From: an uncultured Verrucomicrobia subdivision 3 bacterium
GTDB taxonomy: Bacteria; Verrucomicrobiota; Verrucomicrobiia; Limisphaerales; UBA11358
Length of the DNA stretch: 64,000 nt
NCBI GenBank assembly: GCA_903895255.1
Contig: CAITTG010000092.1
Coordinates: 1-64,000, forward strand
Direction of reading: 5' to 3'
Below the pieces are notes generated by a model, which saw only the letters and a program-made list of their open reading frames with translations, searched no databases and was not told the DNA's origin. The first letter of the stretch is position 1, and each line of letters starts with the position of its first letter. Below, in pieces: positions 46,295 through 54,890 of the stretch. A program made the translations under genes and the position numbers.

Positions 46295-48505
46295 TCAGGG
46301 ATGACGGAGGCGAAAAAAGACACTCGAATTTGTGGGGGTCAGATTGAACAAAGCATTGGTGCCATAGCTGGTACCGGCCACATCCGTCCAATTGGCAGCC
46401 AGCCCCATGGCTAATTTATTGGTCTGGGCCTGCAGAATCCAGCCCAGGTGGTCGGCTGGCCAAAACAAGTTGAGTTGGTTATTAACCGCGGCATAGTTGA
46501 GGTTGGTCGGGTTGGAGGCGATGCCGGTATTGATCACGGCGGTGGTAAGGGAATAGGGGGGCAAGACGAGGCTTTCGTCATTCGTCAGACCGGCTCCGGT
46601 GGCACTGGCGATGGCGGTCAGCCGATACTGCGTGGGTCCGACATTCGCGGTTTGCCAGACCTGCCAGGAACGTTGCAAAGGATCGGCGGACCAGAAGGAG
46701 TGGGTGGCGATGACCGGGTAACTGTAATTGCTGCTGGTGTTGATCAACACCAGCGTGAGCCGGTCGGTCACGGCGGGGCTGCTGTTGGTATGGCGGTACA
46801 GGGACGCCAGGACATTGGGGTCGCTGCCGGTGATTTGGGCGCGCCAGTCCCCAGGCTGGATGAATTTGCTAAAATGCCCGAGCGGATAATAGGTCTGCGT
46901 GCCGTTCGGCTGGCCGGTCCAGTAAGCAACGGTGGCATACATGACGTTCCAGACGAGGTAGGCATTGGCATTTTCGATCGTAAAATAATTATGAATGGTG
47001 ACCGCCAGGTGCATCCAGTCGGGCTGGTTCGTGGGGGCGTAGGTTTCCTGGTCGTCAAAGGGATTTCCCTCGGTCATGAACTTCGGCATCGAGGCGTAGG
47101 GATATTGGGTGTTGAGCGTGGCCAGTTTGGCGGTGCCGGTGGTGGCCGGGGCGTCGCCATACAAATGATGCCCGATGGCATCCACGGTGGCTGGGGCGGC
47201 ATTGGCGAGATAGGTCGCCACTGTGCTGCCGCCGATGGCGGTGGTGTCGGGGCCGACAATTTTCTGCGCGCCGAGTCCCGCCTGGGCCAGGGCACTCCGC
47301 ACCGCGGCCAGCGCCTGGGGATAACCAGCCCGCGTGGAGGTTTCGCTGGAGCTGAGATAACTGCCGGCCTGATAGTTGGCATTCGTGCCGCTGGAGGCAA
47401 AGTCCGGCTCATTTTGGATCGACAGATAATCCGGCAAGGCGGAGTTCGAGCGGTAGTATTGCAACGTGCGCACCCACCAGTTAGCGAAATTGGTGTACAC
47501 GTACTGGCCGTTGACTTTGGCGAGCGTGCCCGAAAAGGCGCTGCCGGTGCTTTTGAGGTTTTCCGGCGGGGACCAGGCGGAAAGGGTGATCCGGCCGGCG
47601 GGCTGCAGGGCGCGGAAATGAGTGGTGACGGAAACATCCGCCGCATCGAAACCGGCGAACCGCGAGTTGGTCATTTCGAACGAGGTGCTCAGGCGAATGA
47701 AACTAAAGTTCAGGCCGCTGGCGGAAAAAACGGCGTCGTACAGATTGTAGGCGTCCAGCAGTTTTTGGTCGCCCTGGCAGAAGTTGCCACCGATGCCGTA
47801 TATTTGCTGGTACGTAACCGCCGGATTCAGGGTGACCGTGCTGAGCGAGGTTCCGTTGGGCACACTTTGATCGCGCACCTGCAGGGCGTTTAGTTGCGCG
47901 GAATTGCCGCCGGCGGGCAGCACCCCGGCCAGCGTAAACACCTGCGAGGCGGCATCCGCCACAAAGCCGCCCAGCGTGTACTGGCCGACCCCACCGTCCG
48001 CGCCAGTGTTATTGTAATCCAGCGTCACCGTATTGCCCCGGCTGGTGGTGACGGTCTCGGTGCGGTTGGAGGCGAGGGAACGGCAGTCGTTGACCCAGAT
48101 TTGGACCTGATAGGGATGCCCGGGGATCAGATTATTGAGGGTAACGGTCTGGGTGCCGTTATTGGAGGTGTACGCTCCGCCGCGAAGCACGGTTTGATAC
48201 GCGGGGCTCAGCCCGCTCCAGGGATTGCCGGTGGCGCTGCCAAAGGCGGTGGTATTCCAGGAATAATTGCCGCTCAAACTGACATTGGCGCCCAGGGAAG
48301 TGAGGCTGTTTCCGGGGGCAAAGGGGACTCCGTTGACGGTCGCGGCGGCATTGGCGTCGTTCCACGCATAAAGCAAACCGCCGTTGGTGGAGACATCGGC
48401 GTCGCCAGCGAGGGTGACCGGCTGGCTCCAGGTGATGGCAGCGGCGAAGGCACCGGTGGGAATACCCGCCAGCAACAGTAAAAGGAATTTTTCCAGCAAA
48501 TTCAT
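46295..48505 (-). CDS. GH30-like hydrolase with shared N- and C-terminal modules
   Basis: 736 residues. Signal peptide 1-21. Residues 22-213 form a beta-rich domain nearly the same as the N-terminus of the 1651-residue protein encoded next door. The catalytic barrel (about 225-590) fits GH30: acid/base Glu366 in LSIQNEPDF and nucleophile Glu479 in KFMTEGNPF, with SAWSPPENLKSTG before them. GH30 members act on xylans, beta-1,6-glucans or glucosylceramide. The last 68 residues (LQAQTNKLAMGLAANW ... FFRLRHP) are the recurring C-terminal module. It follows the beta-strand-repeat gene by 106 bases that hold a strong hairpin. Confidence 0.8.
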   Translation of the reverse strand: MNLLEKFLLLLLAGIPTGAFAAAITWSQPVTLAGDADVSTNGGLLYAWNDANAAATVNGVPFAPGNSLTSLGANVSLSGNYSWNTTAFGSATGNPWSGLSPAYQTVLRGGAYTSNNGTQTVTLNNLIPGHPYQVQIWVNDCRSLASNRTETVTTSRGNTVTLDYNNTGADGGVGQYTLGGFVADAASQVFTLAGVLPAGGNSAQLNALQVRDQSVPNGTSLSTVTLNPAVTYQQIYGIGGNFCQGDQKLLDAYNLYDAVFSASGLNFSFIRLSTSFEMTNSRFAGFDAADVSVTTHFRALQPAGRITLSAWSPPENLKSTGSAFSGTLAKVNGQYVYTNFANWWVRTLQYYRSNSALPDYLSIQNEPDFASSGTNANYQAGSYLSSSETSTRAGYPQALAAVRSALAQAGLGAQKIVGPDTTAIGGSTVATYLANAAPATVDAIGHHLYGDAPATTGTAKLATLNTQYPYASMPKFMTEGNPFDDQETYAPTNQPDWMHLAVTIHNYFTIENANAYLVWNVMYATVAYWTGQPNGTQTYYPLGHFSKFIQPGDWRAQITGSDPNVLASLYRHTNSSPAVTDRLTLVLINTSSNYSYPVIATHSFWSADPLQRSWQVWQTANVGPTQYRLTAIASATGAGLTNDESLVLPPYSLTTAVINTGIASNPTNLNYAAVNNQLNLFWPADHLGWILQAQTNKLAMGLAANWTDVAGTSYGTNALFNLTPTNSSVFFRLRHP

Positions 48506-48511
48506 TTAACC

Positions 48512-48582
48512 AAATGGCCCGCGGCGAACACCCTCGCCGCGGGCCGGTTCCAGCAACCCAACACTGGTTTCCCGCCAGACCC
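48512..48582 (-). terminator. Intercistronic hairpin element, copy 1
   Basis: A perfect 12-bp stem (48516-48527 with 48534-48545, 6-base loop) lies between the 48612-53567 gene and the GH30-like gene. The whole block of about 70 bases, including CCAGCAACCCAA and GGTTTCCCGCCAG, recurs at 54790-54858 in the same position relative to the other large surface gene. On the minus strand it could weaken or end transcription; the trailing ATTTGGTT is only weakly T-rich. Confidence 0.55.
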
Positions 48583-48611
48583 AATACTGACGGAACGAGT
48601 TGGTCTCGCGA

Positions 48612-51600
48612 TCAGTGATTATAGTTCGTACTGCTCAGCAGGAAGTACTGTTGAACCGCCGCCGGGATGACCACATTCGTGCCCACAAAGGTGTACGGCC
48701 CGCTGCCGGCCAGAACATTGGTCGCGACGACCTTCCATTGGGTGACCGGGGAGGCCACGTTGGTGGTGGTGAGCAGGTAATAAGCGCAACCGGCCTGGCC
48801 ATTGGTAGCCGTAAGCGTGAGGTTGGCCCCATTCAGACTCATGCCCGTGATGGCGGTGGGGTTGGTGAAGATGCCGGGTCCGGTGGCGACCACGATAAGA
48901 GTGCCCGAGCCAGTAATGGCCGGGGTGCTGGCATTGTTATACACGCCCGGCGGCTGGATGACCCCGTCGATGACCAGGCTGCCCACCAGGTTGGTGGTGG
49001 CGGCATCCAATTGCAGGGTGGCCCCGCTGGCAATGGTGACCGTCGAGTTGGTGGCGAACTGGGCGTTGCCGAATTCGAGGGTGCCGCCATTGACGGTGGT
49101 ATTGCCCGTGTAGGTATTCGTGGCGGTCAGGTTCACGCTGCCAGTACCGTTAATCACCAGGTTGATGTTGCCGCCAATGATGCCACCAAACGTGGAACTG
49201 GTGGGGGTCAACGTCAGGGTGGACGGGTTGGCGGCGCTGTTGGTAATGAGCGCCGTGTAGGTCGCACTGCTGCTCAAGTCATTCAAGGCCTGGTTAAAGC
49301 CGCGCAAGTCAAAGGTGGCATTGCCGGACCCGGCAATCCCGAGAGAGGCATTGGTGGACACCCCATTGTTGGCGCCCAGGGAGGTAATTTGCGCGGCGAC
49401 GGTCAGCCCGGCATAGTCACCACCGCCGCTAAATTGAACGCGGCCATTGCGCACGATGACGGTCCCGCCAGTGTTGGTCACCGGTCCGGCGATAAAGAGC
49501 CAGTTGGTGCCGTTAATGGGACCGGTGAACTGGCCGCCGTGCCCGACCGTGCCCGGGGCAAAGGTAATGGGACCGGCGAAGGTGGCGCCATTGGTGTCAC
49601 TGCCGCCGCCGCTGCCATTGGCCCCGCCATAGCCATAGCCACCGGCATCCACCATCAGGATGCCTTGGTAATAGGAGGAGGCGGTGCCGAGGGTGATGGC
49701 GTTGGTGAGCGTGACGCCATTTTTGAGGAACAACTGGGAGTAAGCGCCACCGCCAGCGCCCTGGTTGTCGATCAGGATGGGACCGGTCCCAAGGGCATTG
49801 CTGTTACCCACGATGATCGCACCCAGCTCGATCGTAACCCCGCCGGTGAAACCGTTGGAAGTCAGCAAGGTGGTTCCGCTCGGGCCCTTCTGGACCAGCG
49901 CCCCGCCGCCGGTAACGAGATTGGTCAGGGTAAAATTAACGCCGGAGCCCAGGCTCAAAACGCCGCTGGTGCTGACCGTGACGAGATTGCTGGCGACCGG
50001 CGAACCGAGCGCGCCCGGCACCGCGGCCACGAGGGTGGTGTTGCTATTAACGAGCGTGCCGCCGGTGTAGCTGTTGCTGCCGGCCAGGGTCAGGAGGCCG
50101 GGCCCGGCGGCGTAGAGGGTGCCGGAACCCACGACATTGTTGGACAGGATTTCGTCCGCCGGATTGGCAACGATCAAGGCGGCATTATCCGTGATGGTGC
50201 CAAGGATGAAACCGTCGTTGGCGGTGCCATCGCCCAGGATCAGGGAGCCACTGTTGATAACGGTGCCGCCGGAATAATCATTCGCCGTGGCCAGGGTGAC
50301 ACTACCCGAACCGCTCAGGGTGAGACTACCGATGCCAGTGATATAACCACCACTGCTTTCCAGCACATAGTTATTGGTCCCGGTGAAAACCACCGAGCCA
50401 GGGGCCACCGCCGCCCCGGAGATATTCACCGCGGCATTGGCGGCTGGCACGTTGCCGAAACTCACCGCGTCACCGGAATAGAAATAATCCGGGCTGCCCG
50501 AGTTGAGCCAGTTCGAGGTGCTTTGCGTGTCCCACGAGTTGTTGTTCTGGCCACCGGCCCAGAGCAGGCTGGCGGGCGCGCCTGAGTTGCCCACGGTGAG
50601 CAACACCTGCTGGACGGCGCCGGAAGTATTGAGGACCACGTTGCAATTCTGCCGACCGGGCGCGTTCAACAGCACAAAATTACCGCCGCCGCCGATGCCG
50701 TTGGTGGCCTGCAGCAACACATAGGTGCCCACTTTAAACCCGCTGGTCAGGGGCCATTTGGCCAGATTGATCGTGGTGGTGCCATTCAGGATCAACGCGC
50801 CGCCGACCAGGATCACGTCGTTACTGCCGCCGCTGCTGAAGTCATAATTAAGGGTGTCGCCACCCGCCAGCGACAGGTTTGAATTGAAGTTCAGGGCCCC
50901 AATCGCGCCGTTGCCGCCGGGATAAAACTGCGTGCCGGTGCTGTCCGCCACACTGCCATTGATCGTGCCATTACCCGCGAGGATGTTGGTGGCGGCCAGA
51001 TAGTAAGTGCCCAGCGCGGAAACATCGAAGGTGGCGTTATTGGTCAAATTAATCGTGCCCGAGTTTAAGCCGGCCGAAGCACCCAAAAGCAGGGTGCCGC
51101 CAGCGACCGTGGTTGGGCCAGTGTAAGTATTGACCGCGTCCAACTCCAGTGTGCCCGCGCCAGTTTTGAGGAGTGAACCGGCTTGGCCGGAGGCATTGGC
51201 CAAAACCAGACTATCCGCGGTATTGAAGCCCGCCGTGTTGAATGTAGCGTTAGCGCCCAGGAAGAATTTGCCGACCGGACCGGAGCCGCCGGTGACAATG
51301 AATTGGGGAATGTTGGCGGACAAGGTAATAACGCCGCCCGTGGCCAGCGTGAGCTGGGGCAGGCCCGTGCTGCCGCTGTCGTTAAAATAGAACCCCTGAC
51401 CGGTGATGAAATTTCCCGAGATGCCGATGCTCGCACTGCCCGAGCTGCCCGGGGCGGAATTGGTGATCAACGGCGAGCCGGCATAGATATAAGTACCGCC
51501 GGCGGAAACGGTGAAGTTGCCGGGGTAACCGCCGTTGGCCTGCACGGTCAGGTCGGCGTTTTGCACCCAGGTGCTGTTGGCCCCGGCGCTAAAGCCGGAA

Positions 51601-53567
51601 TCGCGCCCGATGGACATGGAAGAGTTGTTGGTCACGTAGGTCGGGTTGGCCGCGGTGCCGGCGGTATTGAGGGTGGAATACTGGCTCGCTCCACTGGCGG
51701 TTTTGACGATGGCCCCCGGTCCCACGGTCAGCATTGTAGGAACGGTTTGCGTGCCGCTGCCAATGTTCAACGTCACCGCGTTGGCATTTGTGCCAACGTA
51801 GAAGCCGCCGGTGACGCCGGTCTGATTGCCCAGGAAGGTTAAAGAGCCTTGATTGACCAGGGTCGGTCCCGTGTAGCTATTGGTGCCGGAAAGCACCAGG
51901 GCCGCGCCGCCGGTTTTGACCACCGATTGCGCACCATTTCTCTGGCCGATGTTGCCGGTGATGTAGCTGGTGCCAGAATTGCAACCGAGGTTGCCCACGC
52001 CCGCGCCGAAGACCGGGCCCGCCAGGGTAACCGGGCCGGACCAGGTGGCACCGCCGTCCAGGCGCAATTGGCCGTAGACTTCGCCGGGCGTGCCGCCATA
52101 GAGGGTCAGCGCCGCCGCCTGGGTCACGGCGTTAAACAAATACAAGGTGGCGTTGGAGAGCACATTCACCGTGGCCGCCGCCGGCAGTCCGCCATTTTGG
52201 GAGAACAGGGAAAGTTTGCCGCCGATGGAACCGGCACCCAGGCCATTGGTGCCGATATTCAGCGTGCCGGTAAAGCCGGTGTTGTTGCCGCCGATGCCCA
52301 GGGCATTACCACCCGTGGAGAGCAGGGCATTAATCGTGCCCGAACCGCTGAGCGTTCCGGTCAGCCCGGAATAGTTAAAGGTGGCGGCCAGCGGCGACGC
52401 CAGGTCAAGGGTGCCATTAATCGTGGCGACGGTTCCGGAACCCAGCGCGGTCTGGTTGGAGGCGATCAACGTGCCGGAACTGACGGTCAGCCCGCCGGAG
52501 AAGGTGTTGGCATTGGTTAACACCAGGGTGCCGGGACCGGCCGTGGTCAAACCGCCGGCACCGCCCAGGGTGGCGCTGATAAATGCCGCTTTGCCCGCGC
52601 CCAAATTGTTCACCGTAATGGTGGGGCTGGAGCCCTGCAGCACCAGATAATTGGTTGCCAGACTGTTGTTGGCGACCAGATTCCAACTGGCCGCCGGGGT
52701 GGCAGCGGTGTTGCCAAAGACCAGGCTGCCCACCACGCGGGTGGCATCCACATTCACCAAAATGTCCGCCGCGAGATTGAGCTGGCTGAAATCCGCCACG
52801 CTGTTGGAACCACTGGCCACGGTGCTGCCCACCCAGTTCACCGCGGTGCCCCAGAGCGCGCCACTCGTGGTGCTGGCCCAGACACCATTGGTGCCGTTAA
52901 CAGGCGTGGCGGTTGAGGCCACCCCCTGATCGCGGACTTGGATGGCATTGAGCTGGGCAGAGGAGTTCGCCAACACAGTGACCACTTCGGTGGCCGCATC
53001 GGCCTTGAAGGTGCCGAGGGAATATTGCCCCACGCCACCCGCCGCGCCCGTGTTGTTATAGTTCAAAGTCGGGACGTTGCCCCCGGTGGTGAGGAGATTT
53101 TCATTGCGATTCAACCCGGAGGTGCGGTTGTCCACCACCCAGGTTTGCACCAAATAAGATTCGCCCACCAGCAGGTTGGACAAGGTGATCGTCTGGGGAC
53201 CGGCACCGCCATAAGCCCCGCCCCCGAGGACGAATTTGTAGTTGGTGGACAAGCCATTCCAAGGCGTGCCCGAGGAACTGCCAAAGGCCATGGCAGTGCT
53301 CGACCAACCGCTGCCGAAAAAGAGGTTGGTGCTCCACGCCGTCGAGCCCGTCACCCCGGCAAAGGGGACGGTGTTGACGGTGGCGTTGGTGCCGCTGTTG
53401 TTGTAAGCGTACAAGAGCGTGCCGGCAGTGCTCACATCGGTGTCCCCGGCAATGGTCACCGGTGGGGCCCACGTGATGGGCGCGGCGGCGGCAGTTAGTT
53501 CCAGCGCCGCCAGGGCGGCACACAGGGGCAGGATGAATTGGGAGTAATGGGTTTGGGAGGTCTTCAT
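48612..53567 (-). CDS. Autotransporter-associated beta-strand repeat protein, 1651 aa
   Basis: A large secreted surface protein. Signal peptide 1-29. Residues 30-224 are the N-terminal domain shared with the GH30-like protein. The rest is a predicted beta-helix with at least seven repeats of the autotransporter-associated type (pattern GxGTLxLxxxNTYTGxTxVxxGTL, e.g. LVLSGTNSYTGPTLVNQGSL, LELDAVNTYTGPTTVAGGTL). The C-terminal 75 residues are the recurring module ending QQYFLLSS. No outer-membrane barrel is present, so it is not a classical autotransporter. A perfect TATAAT box (minus strand, 53610-53605) lies 38 bases before the start. Confidence 0.85.
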   Translation of the reverse strand: MKTSQTHYSQFILPLCAALAALELTAAAAPITWAPPVTIAGDTDVSTAGTLLYAYNNSGTNATVNTVPFAGVTGSTAWSTNLFFGSGWSSTAMAFGSSSGTPWNGLSTNYKFVLGGGAYGGAGPQTITLSNLLVGESYLVQTWVVDNRTSGLNRNENLLTTGGNVPTLNYNNTGAAGGVGQYSLGTFKADAATEVVTVLANSSAQLNAIQVRDQGVASTATPVNGTNGVWASTTSGALWGTAVNWVGSTVASGSNSVADFSQLNLAADILVNVDATRVVGSLVFGNTAATPAASWNLVANNSLATNYLVLQGSSPTITVNNLGAGKAAFISATLGGAGGLTTAGPGTLVLTNANTFSGGLTVSSGTLIASNQTALGSGTVATINGTLDLASPLAATFNYSGLTGTLSGSGTINALLSTGGNALGIGGNNTGFTGTLNIGTNGLGAGSIGGKLSLFSQNGGLPAAATVNVLSNATLYLFNAVTQAAALTLYGGTPGEVYGQLRLDGGATWSGPVTLAGPVFGAGVGNLGCNSGTSYITGNIGQRNGAQSVVKTGGAALVLSGTNSYTGPTLVNQGSLTFLGNQTGVTGGFYVGTNANAVTLNIGSGTQTVPTMLTVGPGAIVKTASGASQYSTLNTAGTAANPTYVTNNSSMSIGRDSGFSAGANSTWVQNADLTVQANGGYPGNFTVSAGGTYIYAGSPLITNSAPGSSGSASIGISGNFITGQGFYFNDSGSTGLPQLTLATGGVITLSANIPQFIVTGGSGPVGKFFLGANATFNTAGFNTADSLVLANASGQAGSLLKTGAGTLELDAVNTYTGPTTVAGGTLLLGASAGLNSGTINLTNNATFDVSALGTYYLAATNILAGNGTINGSVADSTGTQFYPGGNGAIGALNFNSNLSLAGGDTLNYDFSSGGSNDVILVGGALILNGTTTINLAKWPLTSGFKVGTYVLLQATNGIGGGGNFVLLNAPGRQNCNVVLNTSGAVQQVLLTVGNSGAPASLLWAGGQNNNSWDTQSTSNWLNSGSPDYFYSGDAVSFGNVPAANAAVNISGAAVAPGSVVFTGTNNYVLESSGGYITGIGSLTLSGSGSVTLATANDYSGGTVINSGSLILGDGTANDGFILGTITDNAALIVANPADEILSNNVVGSGTLYAAGPGLLTLAGSNSYTGGTLVNSNTTLVAAVPGALGSPVASNLVTVSTSGVLSLGSGVNFTLTNLVTGGGALVQKGPSGTTLLTSNGFTGGVTIELGAIIVGNSNALGTGPILIDNQGAGGGAYSQLFLKNGVTLTNAITLGTASSYYQGILMVDAGGYGYGGANGSGGGSDTNGATFAGPITFAPGTVGHGGQFTGPINGTNWLFIAGPVTNTGGTVIVRNGRVQFSGGGDYAGLTVAAQITSLGANNGVSTNASLGIAGSGNATFDLRGFNQALNDLSSSATYTALITNSAANPSTLTLTPTSSTFGGIIGGNINLVINGTGSVNLTATNTYTGNTTVNGGTLEFGNAQFATNSTVTIASGATLQLDAATTNLVGSLVIDGVIQPPGVYNNASTPAITGSGTLIVVATGPGIFTNPTAITGMSLNGANLTLTATNGQAGCAYYLLTTTNVASPVTQWKVVATNVLAGSGPYTFVGTNVVIPAAVQQYFLLSSTNYNH

Positions 53568-53964
53568 GTTTTAATTGCAGGTTTTGGGGAGGCGGCCGGG
53601 TCAAATTATAAGATGGGGTACTTTAATCACGAATTGTGGCGACCCGGATTGTGCTCGCGGCAAGCATTCCCGGGCGGGAACAACGGCAGGCGGTCAGTTT
53701 ATGCATGCGATTGCCAAGCATTCGATTTCAATGGTTGTCCCGCGGCAAAATAAACGATTTGGGTTAAAGGATTAATCAAACTATCATCATCGAAAAAGCC
53801 CCGCCCGTCAGTCGCATGTTTGGGGGGTATGCTGCGGTCCAATGCGGCCATAGTCCAACAATGAGGCAAGTCGTGCGGTCATCCACCAGGACGGACTGAT
53901 CATCCAGCGGATGCCCTCGCCGCCAAGCCGCCAAAAAAAGGCTTGCGCAATACGGGTTGGAGTG
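53568..53964. other. Intergenic region with candidate control sites
   Basis: 397 bases between the 1651-residue protein gene and the second prepilin-like gene. It contains the TATAAT box at 53605-53610 (minus strand) and the conserved C-tract/AAACRTGCGA element at 53811-53831. No gene is supported. Confidence 0.5.
53811..53831 (-). promoter_or_regulatory. Shared C6-AAACRTGCGA element, copy 1
   Basis: Read towards the 53567 gene: CATACCCCCCAAACATGCGA, then CTGACGGGCGG. It lies 244 bases before that start codon. Copies stand before the 59708 gene (59815-59838) and before the response regulator gene (62985-63009), in the same orientation relative to the downstream gene. Confidence 0.55.
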
Positions 53965-54777
53965 TCAAGGCGTGTAAACCGTATTTTGGAGCCGGATCAG
54001 GTCATTCACGCTGGTGGTGGCCGGGGCATTATAGGGCAGCTCCTGGCTCAGGGACTGCCACTTCCAATGTTCGGAGTGACCGTCGGCAAAGGCAAAGGTC
54101 GCACCCTTGGAATGCCGCGCCGTGGGGGTGTTTGACCACAAGGATTGCTGGTTGCACGTCACAAAAAAAATGCCGTCCCCCACGGACGGGAGGCTTTCGT
54201 CGGCAAAGGTGAGGGCATTCACCGGGGCCGGATGGCTGATGGCGGTGGTCTTCGTGAAAACCGGATAAGCGGCGGTCACGGTGAACGTGTTCACCGTCCC
54301 TGCCACGCTGGTGTCCCCAGTGGTGGCGCCGCCCATGCGGGCATTCATCGAAAGGGTGCGCAGCGGGACAATATTGGCACCAGCGGGGCTGGGGGGCCGG
54401 GCGGCGGGGCATTGATAAATGCCGGGATTGGGGTTGTAAACATAGAGGCGGCACGTTTGGATCCAGGTAATATTCGTGGCATCCACGGGGTTCTGCATGT
54501 CGCCGCCCACCCAGGATTCGGGCGGCGAACCGCCGGTGGTGAGCACCCAGTTGGGCACCAGGCGTTCCTGGTTGTCGCCAGCATACATGATCCAGCCAAT
54601 GTCCAACTGCTTCAGATTGCTGAGGCAGTGGATGCTTTGGGCCCGATCTTTGGCGCGGGCCAGCGCGGGCAGCAGCATGGCAGCCAGAATCGCAATAATG
54701 GCGATGACCACTAATAGTTCAATCAAGGTGAACGCCCGCAAGGCGGTTCGCGACCGATGGTTCGAAAGTATTTTCAT
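53965..54777 (-). CDS. Prepilin-like protein with H-X9-DG motif
   Basis: 270 residues from ATG 54777; the open frame starts at 54837 but that region holds a terminator-like hairpin. The leader ends at Ala15, followed by [20 protein letters not shown], and the C-terminus has [18 protein letters not shown], the H-X9-DG motif of the family. It is related to the protein at 25397-26176 but clearly a different paralogue. It sits between two large surface-protein genes, suggesting it may be needed for their export or for filaments carrying them. This is inference from position. Confidence 0.87.
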   Translation of the reverse strand: MKILSNHRSRTALRAFTLIELLVVIAIIAILAAMLLPALARAKDRAQSIHCLSNLKQLDIGWIMYAGDNQERLVPNWVLTTGGSPPESWVGGDMQNPVDATNITWIQTCRLYVYNPNPGIYQCPAARPPSPAGANIVPLRTLSMNARMGGATTGDTSVAGTVNTFTVTAAYPVFTKTTAISHPAPVNALTFADESLPSVGDGIFFVTCNQQSLWSNTPTARHSKGATFAFADGHSEHWKWQSLSQELPYNAPATTSVNDLIRLQNTVYTP

Positions 54778-54789
54778 TAAAATGATTAA

Positions 54790-54858
54790 AAATGGCCCGC
54801 GGCGAAACCCCCGCCGCGGGCCAACCCAGCAACCCAATTACCGGTTTCCCGCCAGCCC
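54790..54858 (-). terminator. Intercistronic hairpin element, copy 2
   Basis: An 11-bp perfect stem (54794-54804 with 54812-54822, 7-base loop) is followed on the minus strand by ATTTTTAATCATTTT, a good intrinsic terminator after the 54891-59708 gene. A second small stem (GCCAGC ... GCTGGC, about 54851-54867) precedes it. The 69-base block matches 48512-48582. Confidence 0.7.
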
Positions 54859-54890
54859 CGAAGCTGGCGAAAATCATGTTTCAACCACCC

